Below are positions 44,295-53,563 of a DNA stretch of 64,000 bases, one piece after another. The stretch spans positions 124,001 through 188,000 of the forward strand of contig NZ_AOLY01000039.1 of the NCBI RefSeq assembly GCF_000336635.1, in the 5' to 3' direction. How positions within the stretch are numbered: position 1 is the stretch's first letter; the number at the start of each line of letters is the position of its first letter. A model generated the notes under the pieces. The model did not search any database. It was not told where the DNA came from and saw only the letters and a list, made by a program, of their open reading frames with translations. This DNA comes from Haloarcula japonica DSM 6131 (GTDB lineage Archaea; Halobacteriota; Halobacteria; Halobacteriales; Haloarculaceae). Position numbers and translations under genes: made by a program.

Positions 44295-44953
44295 TGTCGC
44301 AGCGACGGGACGACCGATACACGTTCGACGGACTGCCACTGAATCCGGTCAGACCGGGGACGAGTCTGCTCGTGACCGGCCCGGTTCTGAGCGGCGCGCG
44401 GGAGATGGGACTGCGACTGCTCTGTAGCTCCGACGCCGACGGCGGTACCGTCCTCGTCGCGACGGACAAGGACGCAACGACGATGTTGGAGGACTTCGAG
44501 CGCCACGGCGGCGTGCTCGACCGCGAGCGAGTCCGTGTTATCGACTGCGCTCAGGAGAGCGGCGACCTGCCGGAAGACAGCGTGTCTACGGTCAGTACGC
44601 CAGCGGACCTGACCGGTATCGGTATCGAGTACTCCGGCCAGTACGAATCGACGTACGCCAGTGGCTACACGCGGGTCCGGACCGGGATCATCACGCTGAC
44701 GCCGTTGCTCGTCTACAGCGACGATGTCAGAGCGGTGTACCGGTTCCTCAACACGATCACCGGCCGGATCGGAACTGCCGACGGGCTGGGTATCTGCGTG
44801 CTCGACCCGAACGCCCACGAGGAGCAGGTCGTCGAAAGCGTGGCACAGTTTTTCGACGGGCGGGTCGACGTTCGCGCCGACCGGGGTGCTCTTGATCTCC
44901 GAGTGACCGGCCTGCGCGACCAGCCGACCAACTGGACGCCGGTCGGGACGTGA
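44294..44953 (+). CDS. KaiC/RecA-like protein with degenerate P-loop
   Basis: The 219-residue protein has a RecA-fold opening (PGTSLLVTGPVLSGAREMG) in which the Lys and Ser/Thr of Walker A are replaced, then VLVATDKDATTMLEDF. Related haloarchaeal proteins are called HTR-like. It lacks a transmembrane segment. Likely a non-catalytic partner that binds the upstream receiver-GAF protein. Confidence 0.7.
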   Translation: MSQRRDDRYTFDGLPLNPVRPGTSLLVTGPVLSGAREMGLRLLCSSDADGGTVLVATDKDATTMLEDFERHGGVLDRERVRVIDCAQESGDLPEDSVSTVSTPADLTGIGIEYSGQYESTYASGYTRVRTGIITLTPLLVYSDDVRAVYRFLNTITGRIGTADGLGICVLDPNAHEEQVVESVAQFFDGRVDVRADRGALDLRVTGLRDQPTNWTPVGT

Positions 44954-45003
44954 CTGTCGGGAGAACACAAGCGTTTTCTCCGCTGCCCGCTCGCTTGCCA
45001 GTA

Positions 45004-45258
45004 ATGACTGCCTTTACCGCGACCGTCACCGTCCGGCTCAAGCGGGGCGTCCTCGACCCCGAGGCCGAGACGACACAACGCTCACTGGAACGCCTCGGCT
45101 TCGACCTGAACGACCTCCGCTCGGCGGACGTGTTCGAACTGGACCTCGACGCCGACAGCGCCGACGACGCGGCCGAACGTGCCGAGGAAATGGCCGAGCG
45201 GCTCCTGGCGAACCCCACCATCCACGACTACGACATCGAGGTGACCGAGGCAGAATGA
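45004..45258 (+). CDS. purS: phosphoribosylformylglycinamidine synthase subunit PurS
   Basis: The 84-residue PurS bridges PurQ and PurL. It has VTVRLKRGVLDPEAETTQR and a C-terminal ending HDYDIEVTEAE, with short length and high acidity typical of the family. It precedes purQ on the same strand by 49 nt; purL is not in the window. Confidence 0.92.
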   Translation: MTAFTATVTVRLKRGVLDPEAETTQRSLERLGFDLNDLRSADVFELDLDADSADDAAERAEEMAERLLANPTIHDYDIEVTEAE

Positions 45259-45307
45259 CCGTCACCTCACTGCTGGCGGCAGTGGCCTGTTCCACGGGGT
45301 GGCTCGC

Positions 45308-45985
45308 GTGACTATTGCCGTCATCCAGTTCGGCGGCTCGAACTGCGACCGCGACGCCGTCCAGGCCCTGGGATCGCTGGGCTTCGACGCCGAACTCGTC
45401 TGGCACGAGGACGGCCTTCCGGCGGACGTCGACGGCGTCGTCCTCCCCGGCGGCTTCTCCTACGGCGATTACCTCCGTGCCGGCGCGATGGCCGCCCGCT
45501 CGCCCATCATGGCCGAGGTCCGCGAAGCCGCGAGCGAGGGCACGCCGGTGCTGGGCATCTGCAACGGCGCACAGATCGGTTGCGAGTCGTCGCTGACCCC
45601 CGGCGCGTTCACGACCAACGAGAGCGCCCGGTTCCAGTGTGAACACGTCTACCTGCGCGTCGAGAACGCCGACACGCCCTGGACCAGCCAGTATGAGGAG
45701 GGAGATGTCGTCGAGCTCCCCATCGCCCACGGCGAGGGCCGCTACGAGATTTCCGACGACCGACTGGACGAACTCGAAGCCGAGGACAGGATTCTGTTCA
45801 GGTACTGCGACGAGGACGGGACGGTCTCCCCCGAGGCGAACCCGAACGGTTCGAAGCACAGCGTGGCCGGCGTCACCGGCGACGCCGAGCACGTCGCCGT
45901 CATGATGCCCCACCCGGAGCGGGCGACACTTTCGGACCTCGGTCGGACCGATGGCCGCGGCGTGCTCACAGGCTTCGCTGACTAG
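45308..45985 (+). CDS. purQ: phosphoribosylformylglycinamidine synthase subunit PurQ (glutaminase)
   Basis: PurQ releases ammonia from glutamine for FGAM synthesis. Class I amidotransferase: nucleophile Cys in VLGICNGAQIG, His and Glu in MMPHPERAT. GTG at 45308 gives 225 residues (MTIAVIQFGGSNCDRDAVQ); a GTG three codons upstream (45299) is also possible. It is coupled with purS and ends before a 460-base gap. Confidence 0.93.
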   Translation: MTIAVIQFGGSNCDRDAVQALGSLGFDAELVWHEDGLPADVDGVVLPGGFSYGDYLRAGAMAARSPIMAEVREAASEGTPVLGICNGAQIGCESSLTPGAFTTNESARFQCEHVYLRVENADTPWTSQYEEGDVVELPIAHGEGRYEISDDRLDELEAEDRILFRYCDEDGTVSPEANPNGSKHSVAGVTGDAEHVAVMMPHPERATLSDLGRTDGRGVLTGFAD

Positions 45986-46446
45986 CGTTCGCAGACCCGC
46001 CTGTTACTGTGGCGGTTTCATAACCGACTGGGATACATCCGAACGGCCGCACAGCTATCTGGTTTTATTTCAAAGGGGAAGGGACCAGCGGAGCGTGTGA
46101 CATAGTCCGGCGGCCCCTATGTCCGCTTTGGCGGTCAAGCCGTATAAACACACGCGTACCGGAGTGGAAGTGTAATCGAGGAGAAGAACGCATTTGCCCG
46201 TGGCTGGTGGCGATAGAGTGCATCAGTCACTCGCGTCTGCTCTCATCGATGAATCGGCGCTGACGGGGACAGCCCTGCTCGGCTTGTTTCGTGTCGACCA
46301 CGAGTGGCTACGCTGTCGCTGGTGCCTCTCAGAACGACGAACCGCGAGGGGGGCCGCCACCGCTTTCGCCCATACGGATCTACCAGAACAGAGACGTCGG
46401 TTTATCCATCATAAATTATATTTACTGTTGGGCCAACGCTATATCC
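45986..46446 (+). other. 460-base region between purQ and tupA
   Basis: No convincing gene lies here. A clear TATA-like GTATAAAC at about 46142-46149 suggests a transcript beginning near 46170, without a good reading frame, so a small RNA or long tup leader is possible. The frame at 46194-46553 has unusual composition and overlaps tupA; I do not call it. Confidence 0.4.
46412..46437 (+). promoter_or_regulatory. tupA promoter with operator-like inverted repeat
   Basis: AATTATATTTA centred near 46420 is a strong TATA about 27 nt before the ATG, predicting a leaderless mRNA. Just downstream GTTGG-G-CCAAC (46427-46437) is an inverted repeat covering -20 to -10, the place where a repressor would block initiation. 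The ModE-like protein at 48978 is the obvious candidate. Confidence 0.55.
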
Positions 46447-47412
46447 ATGCCGATACAACGACGAGAGTTCATTGCAGCGATAGGAACAGGGGCGTTAGCA
46501 ACTACCGCCGGGTGTGCCCAGTCCGGGGAAAGCAGCGGCCAGACCGAAGCTGAAACCGAAATGGAATCCGGAGGCGGCGGTCAGCCAGGGGTGGCTGGGG
46601 AGACCCTGACGCTTACGACGACGACAAGCACGTACGATACGGGCCTGCTCGACGAGATCCACCCCGACTTCGAGGATATGTACGGCGTGTCGGTCGACGC
46701 AGTCGCACAGGGGACCGGTGCAGCCCTCGAATCGGCCCGCAACGGTGACTCGGACATAGTGATGGTCCACGCCCGCGGCCTCGAAGACGAGTTCATGCGC
46801 AACGGGTACGGAGTCAACCGTCGGGACCTGATGTTCAACGACTTCGTCATCGTCGGCCCCGAAGACGACCCGGCGGGGATTCAGGGCATGGGTTCGGCGA
46901 CCGAGGCGCTGACCACTATCGCCGAGTCGGAGGCCCAGTTCGTCTCGCGCGGGGACAACTCCGGCACCCACACCAAGGAACTCAACCTCTGGGAAGCAGC
47001 GGGAACCGAGCCGGGCGGCGACTGGTACCAGGAGACCGGGACCGGAATGGGCGAGGCACTGAACGTCGCCAACCAGCAGGGCGCGTACACGCTCTCGGAC
47101 CGCGGGACGTACATCTCTCAGCGCTCGGAGATCGACCTCGTCATTCTGGTACAGGGGCCGATTGAGGACGGGCCGGAAATCCTCGCGAACCCCTACGGGA
47201 TTATGGCGGTCAACCCCGGCGTCCACGACAACGCGAACTACGACCTGGCGATGGCATACATCGGATGGATCACCAGCCCCGGCACCCAGGACGCGATTGC
47301 GAACTATCAGGTCAACGGCGAACAGCTGTTCTTCCCCGAAGCGGTCTCGGAAAACCCAGACTTCCAGCAGTACGTTCCGGAAGGGTGGAGTAGCGACTCG
47401 TCCGACGAGTAA
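46447..47412 (+). CDS. tupA: tungstate ABC transporter substrate-binding lipoprotein
   Basis: This extracytoplasmic receptor binds tungstate. The 321-residue product has the Tat motif [10 protein letters not shown], lipobox TTAGC, and TupA blocks [49 protein letters not shown]. The sequence fits TupA better than WtpA or ModA. First gene of tupABC with a leaderless promoter. Haloarchaea use tungsten in aldehyde oxidoreductases. Confidence 0.9.
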   Translation: MPIQRREFIAAIGTGALATTAGCAQSGESSGQTEAETEMESGGGGQPGVAGETLTLTTTTSTYDTGLLDEIHPDFEDMYGVSVDAVAQGTGAALESARNGDSDIVMVHARGLEDEFMRNGYGVNRRDLMFNDFVIVGPEDDPAGIQGMGSATEALTTIAESEAQFVSRGDNSGTHTKELNLWEAAGTEPGGDWYQETGTGMGEALNVANQQGAYTLSDRGTYISQRSEIDLVILVQGPIEDGPEILANPYGIMAVNPGVHDNANYDLAMAYIGWITSPGTQDAIANYQVNGEQLFFPEAVSENPDFQQYVPEGWSSDSSDE

Positions 47413-47414
47413 GC

Positions 47415-48131
47415 GTGCCCCTCGAGTCAGTCGGATACCTGTCGATGGCCGTCGTCGACCTTCCGTTCCGGGAAGGCTACGTGTCGAGTATCATTTACGT
47501 CTCGCTGTACGTGAGCGTCATCGCCGTGACGCTGAGCACGCTTTTCAGTCTCCCTATCGCCGTCGTGATGGGGTTTTCCGACTTCCCTGGCAAGCAGTTC
47601 GTGAAGTCAGTTATCAACACGGGGATGGGGTTTCCCAGCGTGGTCGTCGGTCTCCTCGTACTGTTCACCGTCTCGAACCAGGGACCGCTGGGGGATCTAG
47701 AGCTGATATTCACCAAGGAGGCGATGATCATGTCTCAGTTCGTCCTGGCAACACCGCCGATCACGGCCATCAGCCTCGCGGCCATCAGCGGCGTCGACGA
47801 GAACGTCCGCGACGCCGCACACGTTCTCGGCGGAACACGCCTTGACGTAGCACTGGTCGTGCTCAAGGAATCACGATACGGCATCGCGACGGCAGTGCTT
47901 GCGGGCTTTGGCCGTGCCATCAGCGAAGTCGGGTCCGTACTCATCGTCGGCGGCAACATCACGAGCGCGAGAGGCATCTCGAAGACCCGAACGCTGACGA
48001 CCGCGATTCAGCTTGAAGCCCGGCAGGGGCAGTACGAGACGGCGATGATCCTCGGGGCCGTGCTGGTCACGCTCGTGTTGACGGTCAACGCTATCGTCGT
48101 CCGGCTGGGCGACCAGGGGGTACAGCGATAA
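47415..48131 (+). CDS. tupB: tungstate ABC transporter permease
   Basis: A GTG start 3 nt after tupA gives 238 residues with five or six hydrophobic helices. The EAA loop is around [24 protein letters not shown], followed by [18 protein letters not shown], a pattern seen in TupB/ModB permeases. The stop TAA overlaps the ATG of tupC (TAATG), showing translational coupling. Confidence 0.9.
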   Translation: MPLESVGYLSMAVVDLPFREGYVSSIIYVSLYVSVIAVTLSTLFSLPIAVVMGFSDFPGKQFVKSVINTGMGFPSVVVGLLVLFTVSNQGPLGDLELIFTKEAMIMSQFVLATPPITAISLAAISGVDENVRDAAHVLGGTRLDVALVVLKESRYGIATAVLAGFGRAISEVGSVLIVGGNITSARGISKTRTLTTAIQLEARQGQYETAMILGAVLVTLVLTVNAIVVRLGDQGVQR

Positions 48132-48895
48132 TGCTCGAAGTCACGGACGTGTCACACGCCTACGGGGACGACTACGTGTTCCGGGATCTCTCGGTCGGAA
48201 TCGAACCCGGCGAGGTCGTCGCCGTCATCGGCCCGTCGGGCGTCGGGAAGACGACGCTGCTCCGACTGCTTGCGTTCTCATTAGAGCCTGACGACGGGAC
48301 GGTCACCTTTGACGGCACGGACGTGTGGGCCGTCGACGAGGCGACGCGGCTCTCGTTGCGCCGACGCATCGGCATGGTGTTTCAGGAGGCGAGCCTATTC
48401 GACGCACCGGTCGCTCGCAACGTCGAATACGGGCTTCGCATCCGCAAGTCGTGGGCAGCCCGGCTGCAGCACGAACTACAGTCGGTAGTTCGCTCGAACG
48501 GCACCGCGGACGCCGTTCGCGAGGCCCTCGATGTCGTCGGGCTAACCGACAAGATGGACCAGCACGCGGACTCGCTCTCGGGCGGCGAGGCCCAGCGGGT
48601 GTCGTTCGCTCGCGCGCTGGCCTACGACCCGGACATACTGTTGCTCGACGAGCCGACATCGGACCTGGACCCACGGAACACCGCAGTTATCGAGGACGCG
48701 ATTGCCGAGGCCCGGAACCGGGGTATCGGCGTCGTGGTGGCGACACACGACATGCACCAGGCGGAGCGGGTCGCGGACCGGGTTGCAGTGCTACTCGACG
48801 AGCAGATAACCGAAATAGCCCCGACGGAAGTGATTTTCCAGAACCCGTCGGATCACCGCACCCAGAAGTTCATCTCGGGCGAACTGGTCTACTGA
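48131..48895 (+). CDS. tupC: tungstate ABC transporter ATP-binding protein
   Basis: The 254-residue ATPase has Walker A GPSGVGKTT, signature LSGGEAQRVSFARAL, Walker B ILLLDEPTSDLD and switch His in VATHDMHQA. An insertion around residues 105-125 (IRKSWAARLQHELQ) precedes the signature. No TOBE domain; sensing of oxyanion is left to the ModE-like protein downstream. Confidence 0.9.
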   Translation: MLEVTDVSHAYGDDYVFRDLSVGIEPGEVVAVIGPSGVGKTTLLRLLAFSLEPDDGTVTFDGTDVWAVDEATRLSLRRRIGMVFQEASLFDAPVARNVEYGLRIRKSWAARLQHELQSVVRSNGTADAVREALDVVGLTDKMDQHADSLSGGEAQRVSFARALAYDPDILLLDEPTSDLDPRNTAVIEDAIAEARNRGIGVVVATHDMHQAERVADRVAVLLDEQITEIAPTEVIFQNPSDHRTQKFISGELVY

Positions 48896-48945
48896 GAGCC
48901 TCCTACCGAACTCCGGCCAGTGTGAGACAGGGTCGGTCGGCGGCA

Positions 48946-48973
48946 ATACCTTTATCGGGGAACGACATTGTCG
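48946..48973 (+). promoter_or_regulatory. promoter and inverted repeat before modE-like gene
   Basis: CCTTTATCG near 48948-48956 is a TATA-like element about 27 nt before the ATG at 48978. CGACA-T-TGTCG (48963-48973) lies between them, the same layout as at tupA. Self-repression is plausible. Confidence 0.45.
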
Positions 48974-48977
48974 AGAT

Positions 48978-49706
48978 ATGGATGCGACTGCGGACGTCGA
49001 AGTGCAACTGGAGCAGGGCGACGTGGCGCTGACCGCCCGCGACCGAACGCTCCTGCAGGCGGTCGCCGCCCATGGATCGCTGAACGCCGCCGCCGACGCG
49101 TTGAACCGATCCTACGCCCACGCCCAGCGCCGTATCGTGGAACTGGAAGACGCGTTCGGTCCACTGGTCGACCGCAGTCGCGGTGGGAGCGGTGGCGGCG
49201 GCAGCGAACTGACGACCGCTGCCGAGCAACTGCTGGCCCGCTTTCAGCGACTGCAGGCCGAGTTCGACGGGGTGGCGACGGCAGCGGAGACAGTCCTTCA
49301 GGGGACGGTCGTAGACCGGGACGGCGAACTGGCAACCGTCGAGACACCGCCGGGGACGGTCCGAGCCATCGTCGACACCGAGGCGGGTCCCGGCGACGCG
49401 GTGGAGGTCGGTATCCGTGCTGACACGGTGACGCTGAACGCACCGCACGAGGCCCCCGAACCGGCGGGGACGAGTGCGAGGAATCAGTTCGCAGGCACCG
49501 TCGAGCGTATCGACGAGGGAACCGCTATCGCACTGGTCGCACTGGCGGTCGACCCGGACACAACGCTGTCGGCGCTGGTGACTGACACGAGCCTCGAGAA
49601 ACTCGACATCACTACAGGTGCGGAGCTTGTCGCCTCGTTCAAAGCGACCGCAACCGTTGGCGTCATTCCGGCTATCGAACAGCCAGGGTCGGACGACTCG
49701 CCGTGA
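48978..49706 (+). CDS. ModE-type regulator with HTH and TOBE domains
   Basis: The 242-residue protein begins with a LysR/ModE-like winged helix (LQAVAAHGSLNAAADALNRSYAHAQRRI), a Gly/Ser-rich linker, then two beta-strand-rich TOBE (Mop) repeats (VVDRDGELATVETPPG, FAGTVERIDEGTAIALVALAV). TOBE domains bind molybdate or tungstate, so it should read metal level and control tupABC directly upstream. It lacks the long helical region of E. coli ModE. Confidence 0.85.
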   Translation: MDATADVEVQLEQGDVALTARDRTLLQAVAAHGSLNAAADALNRSYAHAQRRIVELEDAFGPLVDRSRGGSGGGGSELTTAAEQLLARFQRLQAEFDGVATAAETVLQGTVVDRDGELATVETPPGTVRAIVDTEAGPGDAVEVGIRADTVTLNAPHEAPEPAGTSARNQFAGTVERIDEGTAIALVALAVDPDTTLSALVTDTSLEKLDITTGAELVASFKATATVGVIPAIEQPGSDDSP

Positions 49707-49736
49707 GCGAACCGAAAAAGTCCTCCGGCAACAGCC

Positions 49737-49898
49737 TCAGAGACCCCAGCCGGACGGCAGCAGGTCGGATTGGCAGGCACTGCAGGCGACCATCCCATCG
49801 TCATCGATACACTGCCGCCGTTCACCGCACAGGTCACATTCCGTAACCGTCCCGCGTGTATTGAAACTGCGCCTGTCCTGGTCACCGTTCGGGGTCAT
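49737..49898 (-). CDS. zinc-finger small protein (53 aa)
   Basis: From the ATG at 49898 the 53-residue product has CDLCGERRQC and CSACQSD, four Cys in two C-x2-C pairs likely holding one zinc. A TATA-like CTTATCC about 30 nt upstream suggests a leaderless start; upstream frame extension is rejected. Convergent with the modE-like gene. Confidence 0.7.
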   Translation of the reverse strand: MTPNGDQDRRSFNTRGTVTECDLCGERRQCIDDDGMVACSACQSDLLPSGWGL

Positions 49899-49975
49899 AT
49901 CGAACAGTCTTAGGTGCGAGAGCCGGATAAGAGTTGGTCGACAGGCCGTCACACGGTTCCCGAGGGATCCCGGGG

Positions 49976-51052
49976 TTACCGGGCGAGCGGGAGCGAGTAG
50001 CTGCGTTCGCGTTCGATGACGGCGTCCCACGTCGCTTCGCACTCGCAGCTGACCTGCTCGAACACCGACGGATCCTGTCGGAGGTCGAAGTCCTTGATAG
50101 CGCGCTGGACCTTGTCGTCACACTCGCCGCAGTTGTGCGGGCCGCGGTCGCTGCCGTGGCCAACGGGGTCCGAGACGACGATGACGTCCTCGTCAGCGGT
50201 CGACTCCAGCACATCGGCGACCGACCAGAGCCACGGCGGCCGGTAGCCGCCGTCGTGGTACAGCTCCTCGACCATCGTATAGCGCTGGACGTTACAGGGG
50301 TTCATCGAGACGGTGTGACAGCCATCGACGGCCGCACACCGGCGCACCGACCGCTTCATGTCTTCGACGGCCTCGGCTTCGGAGAGGAACGGCGGCTTCA
50401 TCAGCAGGTACGCCTTGACGCCGGCACCGGCGTCCTGTGCCGCCTCGGAGGCTTCCTCGAAGTCGGCGAAGTCGAAGTACTTGTTCACGCAGTCGTGGCG
50501 CACGCGGTCGGTCGCCGTCTCCAGACCCACCGCCACATCCGTCTCTAGACCCACGTCGACGAAGTCGCCGACCGTCTCCTCGTCGACGAAGTCCGGCAGC
50601 GACTCGACGACGATCCGCTCGCGGTCCGCGAACGTCTCGGCGATAGCCTGACGTGTTTCCGCCGGGACTTCGCGCTCGTCGAGGAAGCTCCCGGACGTGT
50701 AGATCTTGATGAGACCGCTCTGTTCGTCGCTGTTCTCGCTCTCGTGGTCCAGACAGTGCTGGATCTGGGCCATGAGGTCCTCATGGGCAACGGTCCCACC
50801 TTCGACGCTCTCGGCGACGTAACCGCACATCGTACAGCCGCCGGCGCGGGCCCACCGGCAGCCGCCGGTGTTCAGGATGATAGTCAGGCTCTGGTAGACA
50901 CCATCGGGTGTGTTGTCCTCGTCGAGCCACACGCGGGTCGGCTCGCGAGGGTCGTAGGTGGAGTCGTTGCGCGACCGGATGTCACGCATCACGGAGTTGT
51001 GGGCGTCCATGCCCTTGCCCTCCTCGTAGACTTCAGGACTGGGCTTGCTCAT
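49976..51052 (-). CDS. raSEA: archaeosine synthase radical SAM subunit (RaSEA)
   Basis: RaSEA, with ArcS, converts lysine-bound preQ0 in tRNA position 15 to archaeosine. The 358-residue product carries an unusual radical SAM cluster C65-x7-C73-x2-C76 (GGCRWARAGGCTMCGY), then IKIYTSGSFLDEREVP and VAVGLETATDRVRHD, and a Cys-rich C-terminus (HNCGECDDKV, VSCECEATWD). The ATG at MSKPSPEVYE is used; the upstream extension is not conserved. It lies on the same strand as VanZ-like and arcS genes. Confidence 0.9.
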   Translation of the reverse strand: MSKPSPEVYEEGKGMDAHNSVMRDIRSRNDSTYDPREPTRVWLDEDNTPDGVYQSLTIILNTGGCRWARAGGCTMCGYVAESVEGGTVAHEDLMAQIQHCLDHESENSDEQSGLIKIYTSGSFLDEREVPAETRQAIAETFADRERIVVESLPDFVDEETVGDFVDVGLETDVAVGLETATDRVRHDCVNKYFDFADFEEASEAAQDAGAGVKAYLLMKPPFLSEAEAVEDMKRSVRRCAAVDGCHTVSMNPCNVQRYTMVEELYHDGGYRPPWLWSVADVLESTADEDVIVVSDPVGHGSDRGPHNCGECDDKVQRAIKDFDLRQDPSVFEQVSCECEATWDAVIERERSYSLPLAR

Positions 51053-51090
51053 TGGGGCGAGGTAGCCGATGAGCGCGTAAAGCCGCTTCG

Positions 51091-51498
51091 TTACCGCCGG
51101 GATTGTGGGTCGGTCTGATTGGAAAGTACGCCGGTTCGGTGGGTCACGAACCACACCAACCCGGCCATCGCGGCCCCGACGGAGTTAGCGAAGAAATCAG
51201 CGCCGCTGGTTCCGCGCGAGGGGACGAATCCCTGGAAGAGTTCCACTCCGGCCCCAAAGAGAACCGCGACGGCCGCCAGCGCCGCCACCGTGACCCAACC
51301 GTGTGCGCGTCGCCCCCACGCCAGCACCGCCGTGAGCGTGCCGTAGCTCGCCGCGTGAACCCACTTGTCGAGTGGCACGCCGAGCAACAGAGGGATCTGC
51401 TCGCTCGGCCCCTCGGGAATGGGGAGCAGCGAGGTGACGAGTATCAACAGGGAGAACCCGACAGCGGGCAGGTACCGACGCCGTCCCGACCAGTCCAT
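51091..51498 (-). CDS. VanZ-family membrane protein
   Basis: The 135-residue protein has four helices and the VanZ signature DKWVHAASYGTL and VELFQGFVPSRGTSGADFFANSVGA. In bacteria VanZ-like proteins affect lipid II-binding antibiotics, but archaea lack peptidoglycan, so the role is unknown. It lies between raSEA and arcS on the same strand and may only share transcription. Confidence 0.8.
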   Translation of the reverse strand: MDWSGRRRYLPAVGFSLLILVTSLLPIPEGPSEQIPLLLGVPLDKWVHAASYGTLTAVLAWGRRAHGWVTVAALAAVAVLFGAGVELFQGFVPSRGTSGADFFANSVGAAMAGLVWFVTHRTGVLSNQTDPQSRR

Positions 51499-51582
51499 AT
51501 CGGCGGTTGTCGCGGCCGTCAAAAAAGTCGCGCGATCAGACGGAGATGCCAGCCGAGTCCCCGGTAGCCGGTAGATGCGGTG

Positions 51583-53370
51583 TTACTGCTCTTCGGTGTG
51601 GCGCATCTGGACGGCGATACCGCGAGTCGAGGACTGCATCTCCGGGCCGCTCATCTGAGCGCGACCGACGCCAAAGGCCGCATCGCCCCGAATCACCACG
51701 TCGTCGCCGACACGGATATCGTCGCTAGCATCGGTGATGCCCGGCGCAAGCACCGAGCCGTGGGGGACGAACGGCTCGATTTCGACGGTTTTCGTTGGTA
51801 CGTCGCTCTCGACCCAACGGCGCGCTCCGGCGGTGGTCAGCGAGAGCACGCCATACTGCTGGGCGAGCGCGGCCAACTGCTCGCCGTCTGCGTCGTCAGC
51901 ACGAAGTTGCGGATACCGGCCTTGCGTCGAGAGGTCGTCGAACAGTTCGTCGCCCGCGCCTTCGCCGAACTGGTAGTCCGCGACAGCACGGATGGTGTTG
52001 TGTTCGCGTTCTCGTTTCGGATAGCGGTCCCAGCCCTCCAGTTCGGCAGCGAGGTTCCCCAGTGAATCCGCCGTCGTCGGGTGGTCGGTGACCGTATAGA
52101 TGAACTCCCGGTCCAGTGAATCGGCCACGCGCTCGCAGATTTCGCGGTAGCCTTCGCCGGGTACGTGGGCAATAATCTCCGGGTAGTCGGTGCCTTCTAA
52201 GTAGCGTTCGAGCACGCGGCTGACGAACTCGATCTCGGTGGCGGTCCAGTTGCCCGTGACGACGGAGTCGTAGTGCTGGGCGGGGTAGGTGAGTTCGAGT
52301 TCCTGTGGGACGACGCCGATAGGTGAGGTCATCGAGACGACGTGGGCGCGCCACTTGATGGCGTCGTGGTACTGTTTGTGGCTCTGGGAGTCGCTGTAGG
52401 GCTTACGCGCGGAGCAGGGAACCAGCACGAGCGGCCGGTCGTCGAAACGCGGCACGTAGCGGTCGGTGACCCGCTCGGCGAAGCGCTGAATCTCGACCCG
52501 CCGGAGCGAGTCGTCACTGGCCGCCGAGAGGTCGGCCCGTCGGATGAGCGGCGTTCGTTCCTCTAGGTAGCCGTATTCCTGATCCAGCCGTCGGAACGTC
52601 GCGGTGAGCCAGTTGTCCTGTCTGGCCTGTCCCTCGACGTAGTCACGGAGGCGACCGTCGCGAATCCGGCGGCGGACGCGCCGGAGTTCCGCAGCGAGCG
52701 CGTTGACGTTGTGTTCGACGCAGTCTTCGCGGTCGAACTCCTCGCGGGGCTGCTGGCAAGCCGGGCACGCACACGGGAGTTCATCGAGGTCTTCGAGGAA
52801 GTACGCCTCGTCGGTCGTGAGATAGCGGCCCTCGGTCCCGCGGATGACGGCGCGGTCGGGGTCGACAAGGTCGACACCGGCGTAGACGAGCGTCGCAACA
52901 TTTCGCGGCGTGGCGACGCCGGGCAGGTAGAGCGCGGTGTCGGCGGGGATACTCTCCCGAACAGTGGTGACGGCGTCGACGAACGCCGACGCGTGCCCGA
53001 CGTAGCCGGGCGCACCGGCAAGCACGTAGGCGTCACTGCCGTGGTCGGCCGCGGTATCGGGCGAAACGACGGCCGCGCTCGGGAACGTGACATCTGGATA
53101 GTCGACGGCGAAGGCCTCGGCGACTTCATCCGGGGTGCCGGCGGGGAGTCCACGATGTGGCAAAACGGTGAGCAGCGAGTCGTCGCCGTCGGGGGCGTCT
53201 CGCTCGGTGGACCAGCGGCTTCCGGCGTCATCAAGGACATGTCGACAGTTGCCCGGCGTCTCGGTGTCCACGTCGTCGACCAGCGCCGGCGTCGTCACGG
53301 AGTCGGCGAGGCGTAACTCACCCACTCGCGCGGCGCTGTCGCGCTCGTGGACCTCGAAGTAGTCGGTCAT
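51583..53370 (-). CDS. arcS: archaeosine synthase ArcS (TgtA2) with PUA domain
   Basis: ArcS attaches lysine to preQ0 at tRNA position 15. The 595-residue protein has a TGT-like N-domain with YLPGVATPRNVATLVYAGVDL, a zinc cluster (CACPACQQP and the following Cys/His), the ArcS core PCSARKPYSDSQSHKQYHD and a C-terminal PUA domain (PHGSVLAPGITDASDDIRVGDDVVI in part, AFGVGRAQMSGPEM). It is separated from tgtA by the inserted genes at 53564-55823. Confidence 0.93.
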   Translation of the reverse strand: MTDYFEVHERDSAARVGELRLADSVTTPALVDDVDTETPGNCRHVLDDAGSRWSTERDAPDGDDSLLTVLPHRGLPAGTPDEVAEAFAVDYPDVTFPSAAVVSPDTAADHGSDAYVLAGAPGYVGHASAFVDAVTTVRESIPADTALYLPGVATPRNVATLVYAGVDLVDPDRAVIRGTEGRYLTTDEAYFLEDLDELPCACPACQQPREEFDREDCVEHNVNALAAELRRVRRRIRDGRLRDYVEGQARQDNWLTATFRRLDQEYGYLEERTPLIRRADLSAASDDSLRRVEIQRFAERVTDRYVPRFDDRPLVLVPCSARKPYSDSQSHKQYHDAIKWRAHVVSMTSPIGVVPQELELTYPAQHYDSVVTGNWTATEIEFVSRVLERYLEGTDYPEIIAHVPGEGYREICERVADSLDREFIYTVTDHPTTADSLGNLAAELEGWDRYPKREREHNTIRAVADYQFGEGAGDELFDDLSTQGRYPQLRADDADGEQLAALAQQYGVLSLTTAGARRWVESDVPTKTVEIEPFVPHGSVLAPGITDASDDIRVGDDVVIRGDAAFGVGRAQMSGPEMQSSTRGIAVQMRHTEEQ

Positions 53371-53563
53371 GCAATGGCGTCAGCCACGCGCAACCAACTA
53401 TCTTGCCTTTGGACCAGCACCGCCCCCCCGTGACCGAAGGGCGGTTCAAATTCAGCATACGTCGCTCCGGTCGGTAGTTATGTGGCCATGATTATCGCGA
53501 ACAGGTCGCTATCCACTGATTAACTGGACCCTAACTAAATCTATAGGAGACGACCGGCCACTC

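Noticed and set aside
46194..46553. 119-residue plus frame before and into tupA
   Set aside because: Composition (Arg, Cys, His-rich) is unlike halophile proteins, and it overlaps the tupA signal peptide in another frame.
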